Shown here piece by piece: positions 21,558 through 29,936 of a stretch of 41,773 nucleotides of DNA. The notes beneath the pieces were generated by a model, which was not told the DNA's origin, did not search any database, and saw only the letters and a program-made list of their open reading frames with translations. Both the position numbers and the translations under genes were made by a program. Where the stretch lies: contig CALKZY010000027.1 in assembly GCA_938002965.1 (NCBI GenBank), positions 1-41,773 of the forward strand, given 5' to 3'. The DNA is from an uncultured Acidimicrobiales bacterium (GTDB lineage Bacteria > Actinomycetota > Acidimicrobiia > Acidimicrobiales > SZUA-35). Within the stretch, counting starts at the first letter, position 1. Every line of letters starts with the position of its first letter.

Positions 21558-22784
21558 TTAGATAATCGGCAGTTCGGGGGCTGCCCGCCGGCTCAGCAAC
21601 TCGGCGCCGTCGGCCCGGACCACGATGTTCTCTTCGTGCACCATGGCTTTGCCCGGCGCCCACACCAGGCCCGGCTCCAGGGTGAGCACCATGTTTTCTT
21701 GAATGATGGTGCCGTCGGTGGCGGTGTGTGACGGCCATTCGGTGACCTGCATGCCAAGGCCGTGACCCATGCGCCCGACGTCATTGCCCAGCGAACCGTT
21801 GGCTTTGAGTACGGCGTTCATGGCTTCAAAGATTTCCGTGGTGGTGGCTCCCGGGCGCACCGCTTCGAGGCCAGCTTCGGTGGATTCCCACACCGCCCGG
21901 TAGGCGTCTTTGGCTCCCTGGTCGGCGTGGCCGAATGCGTAGTTGCGGTCAAAGTCGCTGAAGTAGCCGTCTATGGTTGAGCCGGTGTCGAAGATCAACA
22001 GGTCCCCAGCGGCGATGACCCGGTCTGAGGGTTGACGGATGATGTCGTCCACCCCGCCCGGTCCGGTAGCTCCAACCAAGTAGGGAACATCGTCGGCTCC
22101 TTGGGCCAAGATCTCGGCTCGGAACGCGGCGAAGGCTTGACGCTCGGTCATGCCGATCGACAAGATGTCGCCCATCCGGTCGAAGGCATTGGAAACGATG
22201 CCACAGACATGTTTGTGTTTGGCGATCTCGGCTTCCGATTTCACCATCCGCAGAGCGACGATGATGTCGGTGGCGTCAGCGAACGAGGCGAAGCCGCTTA
22301 TATCAGTCCGCAGACGGTCGACGTCGTTCAACGGCATCCGGACGTGTGTCTCGGGACCCATCGGCAATCCGATGTGTGTCGACTCTGTGCCACCGGCACC
22401 GGATTCGCTGGCGACGACTTCTCGCAGGCACTCGGTGAGCAAGCTGATGCCGTCGTCTTCGGGTTGGGGTGATGACCAGGTTCGGATGTCGTCGATCCAG
22501 GTAGCGGACATCGACGGTCCGCCAATGGAAGGTATGACGGCTATTGGTTTACCTGTGGCTGGGATAACGGTGAACCACGGCCGGGTCGGGCTTTGCCAGA
22601 ACGGGGTATGGAACCCGGTGAAGTATCGAACCTCGGGCTCGGTGCAAACGAGGATTGCGGCCAGGTTGCGCTCAGCCATGAGAGCTTGGCAGCGCTCGGT
22701 TCGGGCTTGATACTCAGCGTCGGGGAAACCCCGTTCGATGGTGCTCACTGTGTTATTCAGTGTGTTATTCACTGTCTTGCTCAC
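21558..22784 (-). CDS. M24-family metallohydrolase (Xaa-Pro peptidase / DoeA-EutD-like)
   Basis: From GTG 22784 the product is 408 residues with a creatinase-type N-terminal domain and a pita-bread catalytic domain. All five metal ligands are present: D266 and D277 (FDTGSTIDGYFSDF), H341 (GHGLGM), E370 (LEPGL) and E384 (HEENIV). The family includes proline peptidases, ectoine hydrolase and DMSP lyase DddP, so the substrate cannot be fixed. The 5' end carries a 12-bp repeat giving in-frame GTG codons at 22784, 22772 and 22748, so the true start is uncertain. It lies between the PhyH and racemase-family genes in one leftward operon. Confidence 0.85.
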   Translation of the reverse strand: MSKTVNNTLNNTVSTIERGFPDAEYQARTERCQALMAERNLAAILVCTEPEVRYFTGFHTPFWQSPTRPWFTVIPATGKPIAVIPSIGGPSMSATWIDDIRTWSSPQPEDDGISLLTECLREVVASESGAGGTESTHIGLPMGPETHVRMPLNDVDRLRTDISGFASFADATDIIVALRMVKSEAEIAKHKHVCGIVSNAFDRMGDILSIGMTERQAFAAFRAEILAQGADDVPYLVGATGPGGVDDIIRQPSDRVIAAGDLLIFDTGSTIDGYFSDFDRNYAFGHADQGAKDAYRAVWESTEAGLEAVRPGATTTEIFEAMNAVLKANGSLGNDVGRMGHGLGMQVTEWPSHTATDGTIIQENMVLTLEPGLVWAPGKAMVHEENIVVRADGAELLSRRAAPELPII

Positions 22785-22801
22785 TGTGATCTCATCTCTG
22801 G

Positions 22802-23668
22802 TTACAAGGAGCGGGTTTCTTGGGCGCCATGGTAAAGGACATCGGCTAGAGCGGCGTTGGCTGCTGCTCGGGCCGCTCGGGCGTCGGTGGAGCACTCAGC
22901 TATTGGCGGCGATGCCACGACGAACTCCTGACTCGCTAGCTGGCCGCTGATGGGCAGCACATGGTGGGTGCCTCGAACCGGACGTACGTTCCCGGCAAGG
23001 AAGCTTTGCATGGCGATGCCGACCCGGCGTGCGCCGCTGCGGTTCGGTTGCGAGCCGTGCACGAGCCACGGGTGATGTAGCGACATTTGACCGGGAGCCA
23101 GCTCCAAGTGGACGGCAGCCGTTGGGTCGATGTCGGCCACCTCTTGGCCCCGGGTGAGAATGTTGTCCGAACCGAAGGTGTCAGCGTGATCAGCCCTGGC
23201 CTCGTGGCTGCCGGGGATGACTGACACGCACCCGCTTTCCACCGTTGACGGCGTCAGCGCCAGCCAGGCGGTCACGAAGTGATCGGGTTCCAGGCCCATG
23301 TAGTAGGCGTCCTGGTGCCAGCTGACATAAGCCGACGAATCAGGCTCTTTGATGAACAGCACGGTGCTCCACAGCGACAGGTCCGGACCCAACAGCGACT
23401 GCACACACGACACAATGCGGTCGTTGGTTGCGACATCAGCCAGGAACGGGAAGGCCAAGTGAGCGTTGTTGCGATGCTCGGGGTGCAGGTCGTCGGGGTA
23501 CTGGGCTTCGGCCCGTTCCAACTCGGCCAAGACGGCGGCGGCGTCGCTGGGAGTCATCACGTCGATTGGAGCCAGCCAACCGTTGGTTTGATAACGCTCT
23601 ACCTGGTCGGGGCTCAAGCCCTCTGCCTCTACCGGCTCTCCGTACTGGTTGTTGCTGTCCTGGTTCAC
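22802..23668 (-). CDS. Phytanoyl-CoA dioxygenase (PhyH) family protein 1
   Basis: This 288-residue Fe(II)/2-oxoglutarate oxygenase has WHQD (H118, D120), a distal histidine in WLVHGSQPNR (H204) and the 2-oxoglutarate-binding arginine in GARRVGI. PGSHEARADHAD, after a VESGCVSVIPG strand, is standard for the family. The PhyH family hydroxylates lipids, osmolytes, phosphonates and natural products. It is the first gene of the leftward M24/racemase operon; its ATG is 36 bp from that of the divergent aminotransferase, so they share a promoter region. Substrate unknown. Confidence 0.9.
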   Translation of the reverse strand: MNQDSNNQYGEPVEAEGLSPDQVERYQTNGWLAPIDVMTPSDAAAVLAELERAEAQYPDDLHPEHRNNAHLAFPFLADVATNDRIVSCVQSLLGPDLSLWSTVLFIKEPDSSAYVSWHQDAYYMGLEPDHFVTAWLALTPSTVESGCVSVIPGSHEARADHADTFGSDNILTRGQEVADIDPTAAVHLELAPGQMSLHHPWLVHGSQPNRSGARRVGIAMQSFLAGNVRPVRGTHHVLPISGQLASQEFVVASPPIAECSTDARAARAAANAALADVLYHGAQETRSL

Positions 23669-23704
23669 AGCGGCGATGGTATCGAGCGGTACTATCGCTG
23701 GTCA

Positions 23705-24904
23705 ATGACAACAATCGAGATCTCAGCTGACCAACTGGCTCGGCTTCGGGCGGAAACACCGGGCGTCGGCAACGTCGTGCATTTCAACAACGCCGGTGCT
23801 GCTCTGTCGCCAAACGTCGTGGTCGAAACCACCGTCGCTCACCTCCAGCGGGAGGCCGCTATTGGCGGCTACGAAGCAGCGGCCGAAGCGTCCCAGCGCC
23901 TTGATGCCGTCTACGACTCGTTGGCTCGGCTACTGGGCGCCCGCTCCGATCAGATGGCCGTGATCGAGAACGCCACCCGAGCCTGGGACATGGCCGTTTA
24001 CGGCTATCCGTTCCAGCCGGGCGACCGGGTGCTCACCGGCCGGGCCGAGTATGTAAGCAACATCATCGGCCTGTTGCAACTGGAGAAACGCTTCGGCCTA
24101 CAGGTGGTGATCATCGACGACGATGAGCACGGGCAGATCGACGTGGCGCAACTGGAGCGGGAGCTGGCCGACGGTGCCGCCATGGTGGCTCTCACTCACG
24201 TGCCCACCAACGGTGGCCTGGTGAACCCGGCGGCCGAAGTGGGCGAGCTGTGTCGTCGCCACGACACGTTTTATGTGTTGGACGCCTGTCAGTCAGCTGG
24301 GCAGGTTCCTCTTGATGTTGATGAGATTGGCTGTGACGTGCTGTCGGGAACGGGTCGGAAGTATCTGCGTGGACCGCGAGGGACCGGCTTCTTGTTTGTG
24401 AACGACCGAGCCATTGAGCGCATCGAACCGCCGTTTCTCGACTTGCACGCCGCCGAATGGGTCGACGAGCGTGAGTACCGCGTTCGTGACGACGCCCGCC
24501 GGTTCGAGAACTGGGAAACCAACTACGCCGGCAAGCTCGGGCTTGGCGCTGCTGTCGATTATGCCCTGGACGTAGGGGTCGAAGTCTCATCTGCCCGACT
24601 GTGCGCACTGGCTGATGACCTGCGCTTTGGCCTCGACAGTTTGGCTGGCGTATCGGTTCACGACAAAGGCCAGCGACGGGGTGGCATCGTGACCTTCAAG
24701 GTCGATGGTGTGGAGGCGTCGACGGTGCAACAACACTTGGCCGCCAGCGACATGAACGTGTCGATCTCGCCGCCGGGTCACGCCCGGCTCGACTTGCCAC
24801 ACCGCGGCCTCCCGGCTCTAGTGCGAGCGTCGGTTCACTACTACAACGACAGTGATGAGGTCGAACGGTTCCTCTCGGCAATCGAGGCCGTAGTTGTTCG
24901 TTAG
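23705..24904 (+). CDS. Class V aminotransferase (cysteine desulfurase-like fold)
   Basis: From ATG 23705 the product is 399 residues. PLP-binding marks are FNNAGAALSP near the start, LDACQSAGQ (D193, Q196) and the lysine in SGTGRKYLRGPRGTGF (K219). RASVHYYNDSDEVERF at the C-terminus is common to class V enzymes of the isopenicillin-epimerase / EgtE / selenocysteine-lyase kind. The 5' extension seen in the same frame is antisense to PhyH and rejected. Divergent from, and probably co-regulated with, the PhyH-M24-racemase operon, it may remove an amino group or cleave a C-S bond in the same pathway. Confidence 0.88.
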   Translation: MTTIEISADQLARLRAETPGVGNVVHFNNAGAALSPNVVVETTVAHLQREAAIGGYEAAAEASQRLDAVYDSLARLLGARSDQMAVIENATRAWDMAVYGYPFQPGDRVLTGRAEYVSNIIGLLQLEKRFGLQVVIIDDDEHGQIDVAQLERELADGAAMVALTHVPTNGGLVNPAAEVGELCRRHDTFYVLDACQSAGQVPLDVDEIGCDVLSGTGRKYLRGPRGTGFLFVNDRAIERIEPPFLDLHAAEWVDEREYRVRDDARRFENWETNYAGKLGLGAAVDYALDVGVEVSSARLCALADDLRFGLDSLAGVSVHDKGQRRGGIVTFKVDGVEASTVQQHLAASDMNVSISPPGHARLDLPHRGLPALVRASVHYYNDSDEVERFLSAIEAVVVR

Positions 24905-24961
24905 CAGACAGCGGCTGTTTACTACTGGACAGCTGCTACCTGCTAGTACATAGTGCCTGGT

Positions 24962-25002
24962 CTACTGACAACGGCAGACTCAGGCGATACCGTTGTCTGT
25001 AG
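24962..25002. promoter_or_regulatory. 13-bp inverted repeat before the membrane/His-rich lipoprotein genes
   Basis: CTACTGACAACGG (24962-24974) and CCGTTGTCTGTAG (24990-25002) are complementary at 12 of 13 positions across a 15-base spacer. The repeat ends at the likely start of the downstream membrane gene. It may be an operator, or the terminator of the aminotransferase gene, though no T-run follows. Confidence 0.45.
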
Positions 25003-25571
25003 TGCGATTCAGCTCTCGACAGTTGACAACAGTTGCTTTGGCCATGCTGGGTTCGTTGGTCGTGCATCAGTTTGCTTACCTGCTTGCTTCGCCACTTTTC
25101 GCTGGTCGGCTGGCGGCGCTTGATCACAGCCACCTGTCAACCCAGCAACTACTGGTTACGCCGTTCGCCGTAGCGGCCTGCGCGGCGTTCATCGTGCGAA
25201 AGATTCGCAGTCTTGGATTGACGGCCGACATCAGCGCGTCGAGTGTGCTGTTGGTGCTGATCGTCTTGTTCGTCGGCCAAGAAGCCGCCGAATTCGCGCT
25301 GCAAGGACATAGTCCGCTTGACGTCCTCACCCATCCGCCGGTCCCTCTTGGGATCGTCCTGGCTCCGCTGGTTGTACGGGTGTTCTTGTTCACCCTCCGC
25401 CAAGCTGAGGTCATTCTTGGCTTCCTCTTGGCGCCTCGCCAGGTGGTTGTTGCTGCTAGCTCACGTCTCGTTGCCGTCCCGTGGCAGCGACCTGTGCTGC
25501 AGCAACGGTGGCGTACAGCGCCAACCCGTGGTCCACCGATTCTTGACGTTCATTCCCTGTTTGCTCCGTAG
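25002..25571 (+). CDS. Multi-pass membrane protein next to His-rich lipoprotein
   Basis: The frame is open from TTG 24993, but that codon lies in the inverted repeat. GTG 25002 (MRFSSRQLTTVALAM) is an equal choice and gives 189 residues. Four to five hydrophobic segments are visible: TTVALAMLGSLVVHQFAYLL, LLVTPFAVAACAAFIV, SVLLVLIVLFVGQEAAEFAL and LGIVLAPLVVRVFLF. Several histidines lie near membrane faces (VVHQFAY, DHSHLS, LTHPP). The C-terminus is basic. With the metal-binding-like lipoprotein 46 bp downstream it may form a metal-handling pair, but this is speculative. Confidence 0.68.
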   Translation: MRFSSRQLTTVALAMLGSLVVHQFAYLLASPLFAGRLAALDHSHLSTQQLLVTPFAVAACAAFIVRKIRSLGLTADISASSVLLVLIVLFVGQEAAEFALQGHSPLDVLTHPPVPLGIVLAPLVVRVFLFTLRQAEVILGFLLAPRQVVVAASSRLVAVPWQRPVLQQRWRTAPTRGPPILDVHSLFAP

Positions 25572-25617
25572 CCGGAGTTTGTGAACGAAGCCCGTACGTC
25601 AAGAAAGAGAATGTGAA

Positions 25618-26529
25618 ATGAAAGCCTTGAAGCCTGCCGCGGCGCGACCTAGCGCCGCTGCCATCTATGCCCTATTCGCCGCGCTCGCGCTGGTGTTGTC
25701 GGCCTGCGGAAGCGATTCAGTCGACGCCGCTGGAAGCGATCACGCCGACCATTCAGACCATTCCGAACAAGGGGATGATCACAGCGACGGTGACGACCAT
25801 GGCAGTCACGGCGACGATGGTCACGGCGACCACGCCGTTGTCGAAGTGCCGGAGGCAATGACTGTTCCCGCTGTCGCCATTGAGGCCGTGCCGGACGCCA
25901 AGAAGGGGGCCAACGTCTCCATCTCGCTAACCGATTTCCAGATCAGCCCGGAGAATGCCAGCACCGAACCGGTCGACGGTCAGGGGCACATGCACATCTA
26001 CGTAGACGGTGAACGAGTGATGCGGTTCTACAACACCGATGTGCATCTCGACAATCTTGAACCCGGCGAGCGAGAAATCATGGTTGAACTGAGCGCCAAC
26101 AATCATTCGGCCTATGCCGTTGACGGCCAGCCGATTCGTTCCATGACCACTGTTGACGTGCCCGAACACGACGATGAGGGTCACAGCATGGAACATGGTG
26201 ATGGGGTGAGCGCCGCTGAGCCACTTCCCACTATCTCTATTGCGGTCACTGACGATCCGAAGTCGGGCCACAATGTGGCCATTGAAGTCACGAACTTCAC
26301 CATCACGCCGCAAAACGTGAACACCGAACATGTCGATGGTGAAGGCCACTTGCACCTCTATATCGACGGTGAGCGCAAGGGTCGACTCTACGGACTCAAC
26401 ACCCACCTGGCCGGACTGGATCCCGGCACCCATGAGATAGCAGTCGATCTGAGCGCCAACGATCACAGCACCTACCTAGATGGCGATACCCCGATTTCGG
26501 CATCAACCACGGTGGAGGTAGCTGGTTAG
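25618..26529 (+). CDS. His-rich lipoprotein with duplicated metal-binding-like domain
   Basis: The 303-residue product has a lipoprotein signal (LFAALALVLSAC, Cys30). A His/Asp-rich stretch at ~41-72 follows (HADHSDHSEQ, DDHGSHGDDGHGDH). Then come two copies of one ~77-residue domain, at 97-173 and 217-293. Each has GxGHxHxYxDGER, a His about 15 residues on (VHLDNL, THLAGL), LxPGxxEI and LSANxHS. A second His cluster (EHDDEGHSMEHGDG) links them. The repeated His pattern suggests binding of copper, zinc or nickel outside the membrane; the metal is unknown. A ribosome site (AAAGAGAATG region) precedes the ATG. Probably co-transcribed with the membrane gene upstream. Confidence 0.82.
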   Translation: MKALKPAAARPSAAAIYALFAALALVLSACGSDSVDAAGSDHADHSDHSEQGDDHSDGDDHGSHGDDGHGDHAVVEVPEAMTVPAVAIEAVPDAKKGANVSISLTDFQISPENASTEPVDGQGHMHIYVDGERVMRFYNTDVHLDNLEPGEREIMVELSANNHSAYAVDGQPIRSMTTVDVPEHDDEGHSMEHGDGVSAAEPLPTISIAVTDDPKSGHNVAIEVTNFTITPQNVNTEHVDGEGHLHLYIDGERKGRLYGLNTHLAGLDPGTHEIAVDLSANDHSTYLDGDTPISASTTVEVAG

Positions 26530-26689
26530 TTGTAGATCCTCTTGCGTCTGGGCTGGCTCGGGCCGAGACCCAGCCGGTGGCTAGAAACTATCGTCTCGCT
26601 GTCGACGAGTGCAGAAAGGCATGGAAGACAGTGGTTTAAATCGTATGGGCCCGCCATGACAACCGTGATTGTGATCAATTCGACGTCAT

Positions 26690-26880
26690 CACCCAGGGGC
26701 AGGGGCAATCGTGCCGTGCTGCGATTCGGAGGTGAACAACAAGATGCCGGCCGCCGCGGCGAACACCGCGGTGAAGATCGTTCCGACGTTGAAGATTTCG
26801 GCGACGGTTGGCACCTCGTCGGTCACATAGGTAGCGATGGCCCAGGTCATGAAGGCGCCGACCGCGAGCAGGATCTTCGA
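26690..26880 (-). pseudogene. Relic of an ABC-2 (BcrB-like) permease N-terminal part
   Basis: A minus-strand frame reads SKILLAVGAFMTWAIATYV, then PTVAEIFNVGTIFTAVFAAA and GILLFTSESQHGTI. The last segment matches the conserved G(V/I)LxxTxExxHGTI of ABC-2 permeases, in which several hundred residues should follow. Here homology stops within four residues. Upstream it fuses abruptly to antisense of a histidine kinase piece. No partner ATPase is adjacent. A short expressed membrane peptide cannot be excluded. Confidence 0.5.
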
Positions 26881-27046
26881 CCGCTTCGTTCGGCTCGACG
26901 ACGCTAGGACGCGAGACGCCGGTGGTTCCGGGCTGGGCCTGGCCATCGCGTCGGAGATAGCGGCCAAGCACAAGGGCTCACTTCAGCTTGTGCCGGCAAC
27001 CGGGCAGGGTGCAAGGTTTGAGCTCCGCCTTCCAGCCGTCGAGTAA
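26868..27046 (+). pseudogene. Relic of a sensor histidine kinase C-terminus (HATPase G boxes)
   Basis: The plus-strand frame reads RIFDRFVRLDDARTRDAGG, then SGLGLAIASEIAAKHKGSLQ and GARFELRLPAVE before a stop. This is the F box, G2 box and C-terminal strand of a HisKA/HATPase kinase. The dimerisation domain, H box, N box and sensor are absent. The preceding bases belong to the permease relic on the other strand. It is therefore a truncated remnant produced by rearrangement, not a functional kinase. Confidence 0.7.
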
Positions 27047-27062
27047 CTGGCGGCGTGCCCGG

Positions 27063-28403
27063 TCAGCGGCGGGGAATGATGCGATGCAACTGGCCCGCCC
27101 AGTTGACGGTCAGCAGTTCCCCGTTGTGGTCGGTGCCGAAGCTGGTGACTTGGCCGACATCGGCCAGGTCGTCGCCATGGTCTAGCTGGTCAACGACCGA
27201 ACCGGTTTCGGGGTCGCCGTCAAGCCGGAAGCTGCGGACGAAACTCTTGCACCAGTCCCCAAAGAAGTAGTGCCCGGTGAATTCCGGTATGGCTGAACCG
27301 CGATAGACCCGGCCGCCGGTCACCGAGCAACCCTGCTCGTGTTCCACTTGGAGGACGGGAATGGTGCGGCCAGCCGTCGTGCAACTGGATCGGAAGCAGC
27401 GGTCGCCTTCCATTTCCCGCCAGCCGAAGTCGGTGCCTGCCCCGTCGAGGCCGACCACGTTGATCTCTTCAAACGAGTCCTGGCCGACATCGCCGATGTA
27501 CACCAACTGTTCGGCCGGATCGATGGCAAACCGCCACGGGTTGCGCAGGCCGTACACCCAGATCTCGCTGTTGAACGGGTTCCCATCCGGCAGCGCGTAC
27601 CCGGCCTCAGTCGCCGACACATCCAGTCGCAAGATAGTTCCCAGTGGATTGGTGGTGTCCTGCGCTGGTTCGCCGCCGGAACCGCCGTCACCGACAGCCA
27701 CATACAGCAGGCCATCGGGCCCGAACTCCAGGTGGCCGGCGTTGTGTCGCTCGGCCGGTTGATCGATGGTCAACAGAATCTCCATTGACGTTGGGTCGGC
27801 CGGAGGCAGCGGGCTCGGTGGCCCGGCGGTGACGAAGCGCCCTAGGACAGTGTCGCCTTCGGCGTTGGTCCAATAGGCGTAGAACCTCCCGGTGGCTTCG
27901 AATGTCGGGTCGAAGGCCAGACCCAGCAGTCCTTGTTCGATACTGGACGAAAGCAACGTTGCCGGGTCGGTCAGATCCAGGAAAGGCTGCTCCGACACCT
28001 CGCCGGTGATGAGATCCACCGATTTGACCATGCCTTCCCGCTCGACAACGACCAGATGGTCTGTGCCAGGGACGGCGGCCACGTGCACCGGTTGGTCGAA
28101 TCCGTCGGCCAAGAGTTCGGCGTTGAGGCCGAGTAGCGAGTCGAGGGGAGCGGTCGTGGTAGTCGTTCCGGTGGTGGTTGCCGGCGACGCAGCGTCGTTC
28201 TCAGCCGATTGCTCGGCCGACGAATCGGAGGTTGGCTCATCCGTGGTCGATTCGGTCGCGGCCGTTGCGGCTGTAGTTATCGAAGGCAGGGTTGAGCCTC
28301 CGGTCTCGTCTAAGCCGGTTGATGTGGCATCGTCGGCCACGCAGGCTGCTACCGCGAACGGTAGGAGAAGCAGTCCCACCGTTCGCTTGATGGTTCGACT
28401 CAT
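27063..28403 (-). CDS. PQQ-type sugar dehydrogenase-like lipoprotein (GSDH/sorbosone family)
   Basis: The start ATG (28401-28403) overlaps the upstream stop by 4 bp, giving 446 residues; longer frames run into that gene. A lipoprotein signal (LLLLPFAVAAC) is followed by a Thr/Ser-rich linker and a beta-propeller. Family motifs are LLGLAFDPTFEATGRFYAY, HNAGHLEFGPDGLLYVAVGD, GLRNPWRFAIDP and YIGDVGQDSFEEIN, with a conserved arginine in GLRNPWRF. These proteins oxidise aldoses using PQQ, though many members are uncharacterised. It would face outward, attached by lipid. Pairing with the putative glycoside hydrolase upstream suggests work on extracellular carbohydrate. Confidence 0.88.
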   Translation of the reverse strand: MSRTIKRTVGLLLLPFAVAACVADDATSTGLDETGGSTLPSITTAATAATESTTDEPTSDSSAEQSAENDAASPATTTGTTTTTAPLDSLLGLNAELLADGFDQPVHVAAVPGTDHLVVVEREGMVKSVDLITGEVSEQPFLDLTDPATLLSSSIEQGLLGLAFDPTFEATGRFYAYWTNAEGDTVLGRFVTAGPPSPLPPADPTSMEILLTIDQPAERHNAGHLEFGPDGLLYVAVGDGGSGGEPAQDTTNPLGTILRLDVSATEAGYALPDGNPFNSEIWVYGLRNPWRFAIDPAEQLVYIGDVGQDSFEEINVVGLDGAGTDFGWREMEGDRCFRSSCTTAGRTIPVLQVEHEQGCSVTGGRVYRGSAIPEFTGHYFFGDWCKSFVRSFRLDGDPETGSVVDQLDHGDDLADVGQVTSFGTDHNGELLTVNWAGQLHRIIPRR

Positions 28404-29857
28404 AGCTCGTCCTCGGTTGGGATGGCATCCTCGTTGTATCGACCGTAGAAGTTCCACAGGATCCATCCTCCGCCTCGCTTTTCCACCTCGTTGATTTGAG
28501 CTTTGACTTGATCGGGCCGGTACTCGAACGCCTGGAGCCACGGCCGCATCGACGTGGCCGGTGACAGGCGGGGGATGCCACCGTCGAGGGCATGAGCCAC
28601 CACCGGGCCAGGGTGCTCGTTGGGGTCTTCGAGGCCGATCCAGCCTGGGCCGTAGTGACTGGGGTAGATCATGGGGCTAACAGCGTCGACCGAAGCCGAC
28701 ACCGCCTCCACCGTTTGGCCGATGCCTTCGTCAGTTGGACTCGACATCACCACGCCGAAGATGGCGGCCGACACCGCGCACCCCTGAGTGGCCAGCTGCG
28801 TTCGGGCCTCGGCCAGGAAGGACCCGATTACCTCTGCCCGTTCGTCGATGGTGGCCGGGACCCGGCCCAGGTCCCGCGCCTGTTCAGCCGCCCGGCCTTC
28901 AGGGAAGCGCACGTAGTCGAACTGGATTTCGTCGAAGCCGAGTTCGCACGCTTCGGTGGCTAAGGCCAGCGGATACTCCCAGTTGTCCTGATTGGCGGCG
29001 TCGACCCAGTCAGCGGCCAGTTGCGCTTCGGGTACGGCGTCGGTCCAGAGCCGGTCTTCAAAAGTGACGATGCGGGTCACGGCGTACAAGCCTCGATCTT
29101 GAGTCTTAGCCAAGAGTCCGGCCGGGTCGTAGGTTGGTTCCACTGCGCCGATGGATTGGGCTAGCTCGACGTTGGATTGGTAGAGGACCCGATCGTTTTC
29201 GTCTTTGGTGTCAAAGACCAGGGTGTTGACGGCTGATCCATCGGTCATGGCCAGTAGTGCGTCAAAGCGGACCGGGTCGGAGGCTACCTCGGCTGACACT
29301 CGCAGGCCCCTCACCGTAAACGGGGTCAGCTCGATCGAGGTGTCCGAGCTTGATTCGCCGATCATAAGCGTGGTCGGTATCCACGCCGGTCGAGTCACAG
29401 TGACCGTCTCACCGGGGGTGACGGCGATCGAGAAACGACCGCCGTCGTCGGTTCGCGTCGAGCCGTCTGCGGTAGTCAACGCCACGCCGGCCAGTGGTGA
29501 GTCGTCAACGGCCGAAACCACCATGCCGGAAAACTCAACCTGTGGGGTCTCGGGCACAGTTGTTTCGTCGAGGGTGGCGTGGGTGGCCGCCGTTGAGGTT
29601 GGAGCGGCGGGCGGAGGCCGTGTCGTGCCGTTCGATACCGTCGTCTTGGTGGGTGCGTCGGCCTGATCGGCCGCCGAGAAGTCCACAACACCGCATGCCG
29701 TCATCACCAAGACGAACGCGGCAACCGACATCGATCTCGCCGCCCGACGAATCCGCCTGTCGCACACGGGTTCGATCGTATCGGCGGCTGACGGTGGCTG
29801 GTCAAAGTCGCTGGATGACGTCAGAAGTCTCGACGGGCCGACGGCTGATCGTGGCAT
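28400..29857 (-). CDS. DUF4015-type putative glycoside hydrolase lipoprotein
   Basis: The longest product is 485 residues; a GTG at 29767 leaves a cleaner lipoprotein signal (SMSVAAFVLVMTAC). After a Thr/Pro-rich linker there is a carboxypeptidase-regulatory-like beta domain (FSGMVVSAVDDSPLAGVALT, then GGRFSIAVTPGETV). The C-terminal ~300 residues form the DUF4015 TIM-barrel-like domain: LYAVTRIVTFED, GFDEIQFDYVRFPEG, SAAIFGVVMSS, AVSPMIYPSHYGPGW and GGGWILWNFYG. The acidic residues in EIQFDYVRFP fit the hydrolase pattern. The substrate is unknown. Its stop overlaps the start of the sugar dehydrogenase. Confidence 0.82.
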   Translation of the reverse strand: MPRSAVGPSRLLTSSSDFDQPPSAADTIEPVCDRRIRRAARSMSVAAFVLVMTACGVVDFSAADQADAPTKTTVSNGTTRPPPAAPTSTAATHATLDETTVPETPQVEFSGMVVSAVDDSPLAGVALTTADGSTRTDDGGRFSIAVTPGETVTVTRPAWIPTTLMIGESSSDTSIELTPFTVRGLRVSAEVASDPVRFDALLAMTDGSAVNTLVFDTKDENDRVLYQSNVELAQSIGAVEPTYDPAGLLAKTQDRGLYAVTRIVTFEDRLWTDAVPEAQLAADWVDAANQDNWEYPLALATEACELGFDEIQFDYVRFPEGRAAEQARDLGRVPATIDERAEVIGSFLAEARTQLATQGCAVSAAIFGVVMSSPTDEGIGQTVEAVSASVDAVSPMIYPSHYGPGWIGLEDPNEHPGPVVAHALDGGIPRLSPATSMRPWLQAFEYRPDQVKAQINEVEKRGGGWILWNFYGRYNEDAIPTEDEL

Positions 29858-29936
29858 CGAGGCCGCCTACCGACTCGACCTGCTAGCTAGCCGCCAGTGA
29901 CTTGCCTCAGGACGACTTTTAGTCCACACTCGCCCG

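Noticed and set aside
26542..26907. 121-codon plus-strand frame over the permease relic
   Set aside because: It has no recognisable protein features, whereas the minus strand shows a permease motif; it is taken as a shadow.
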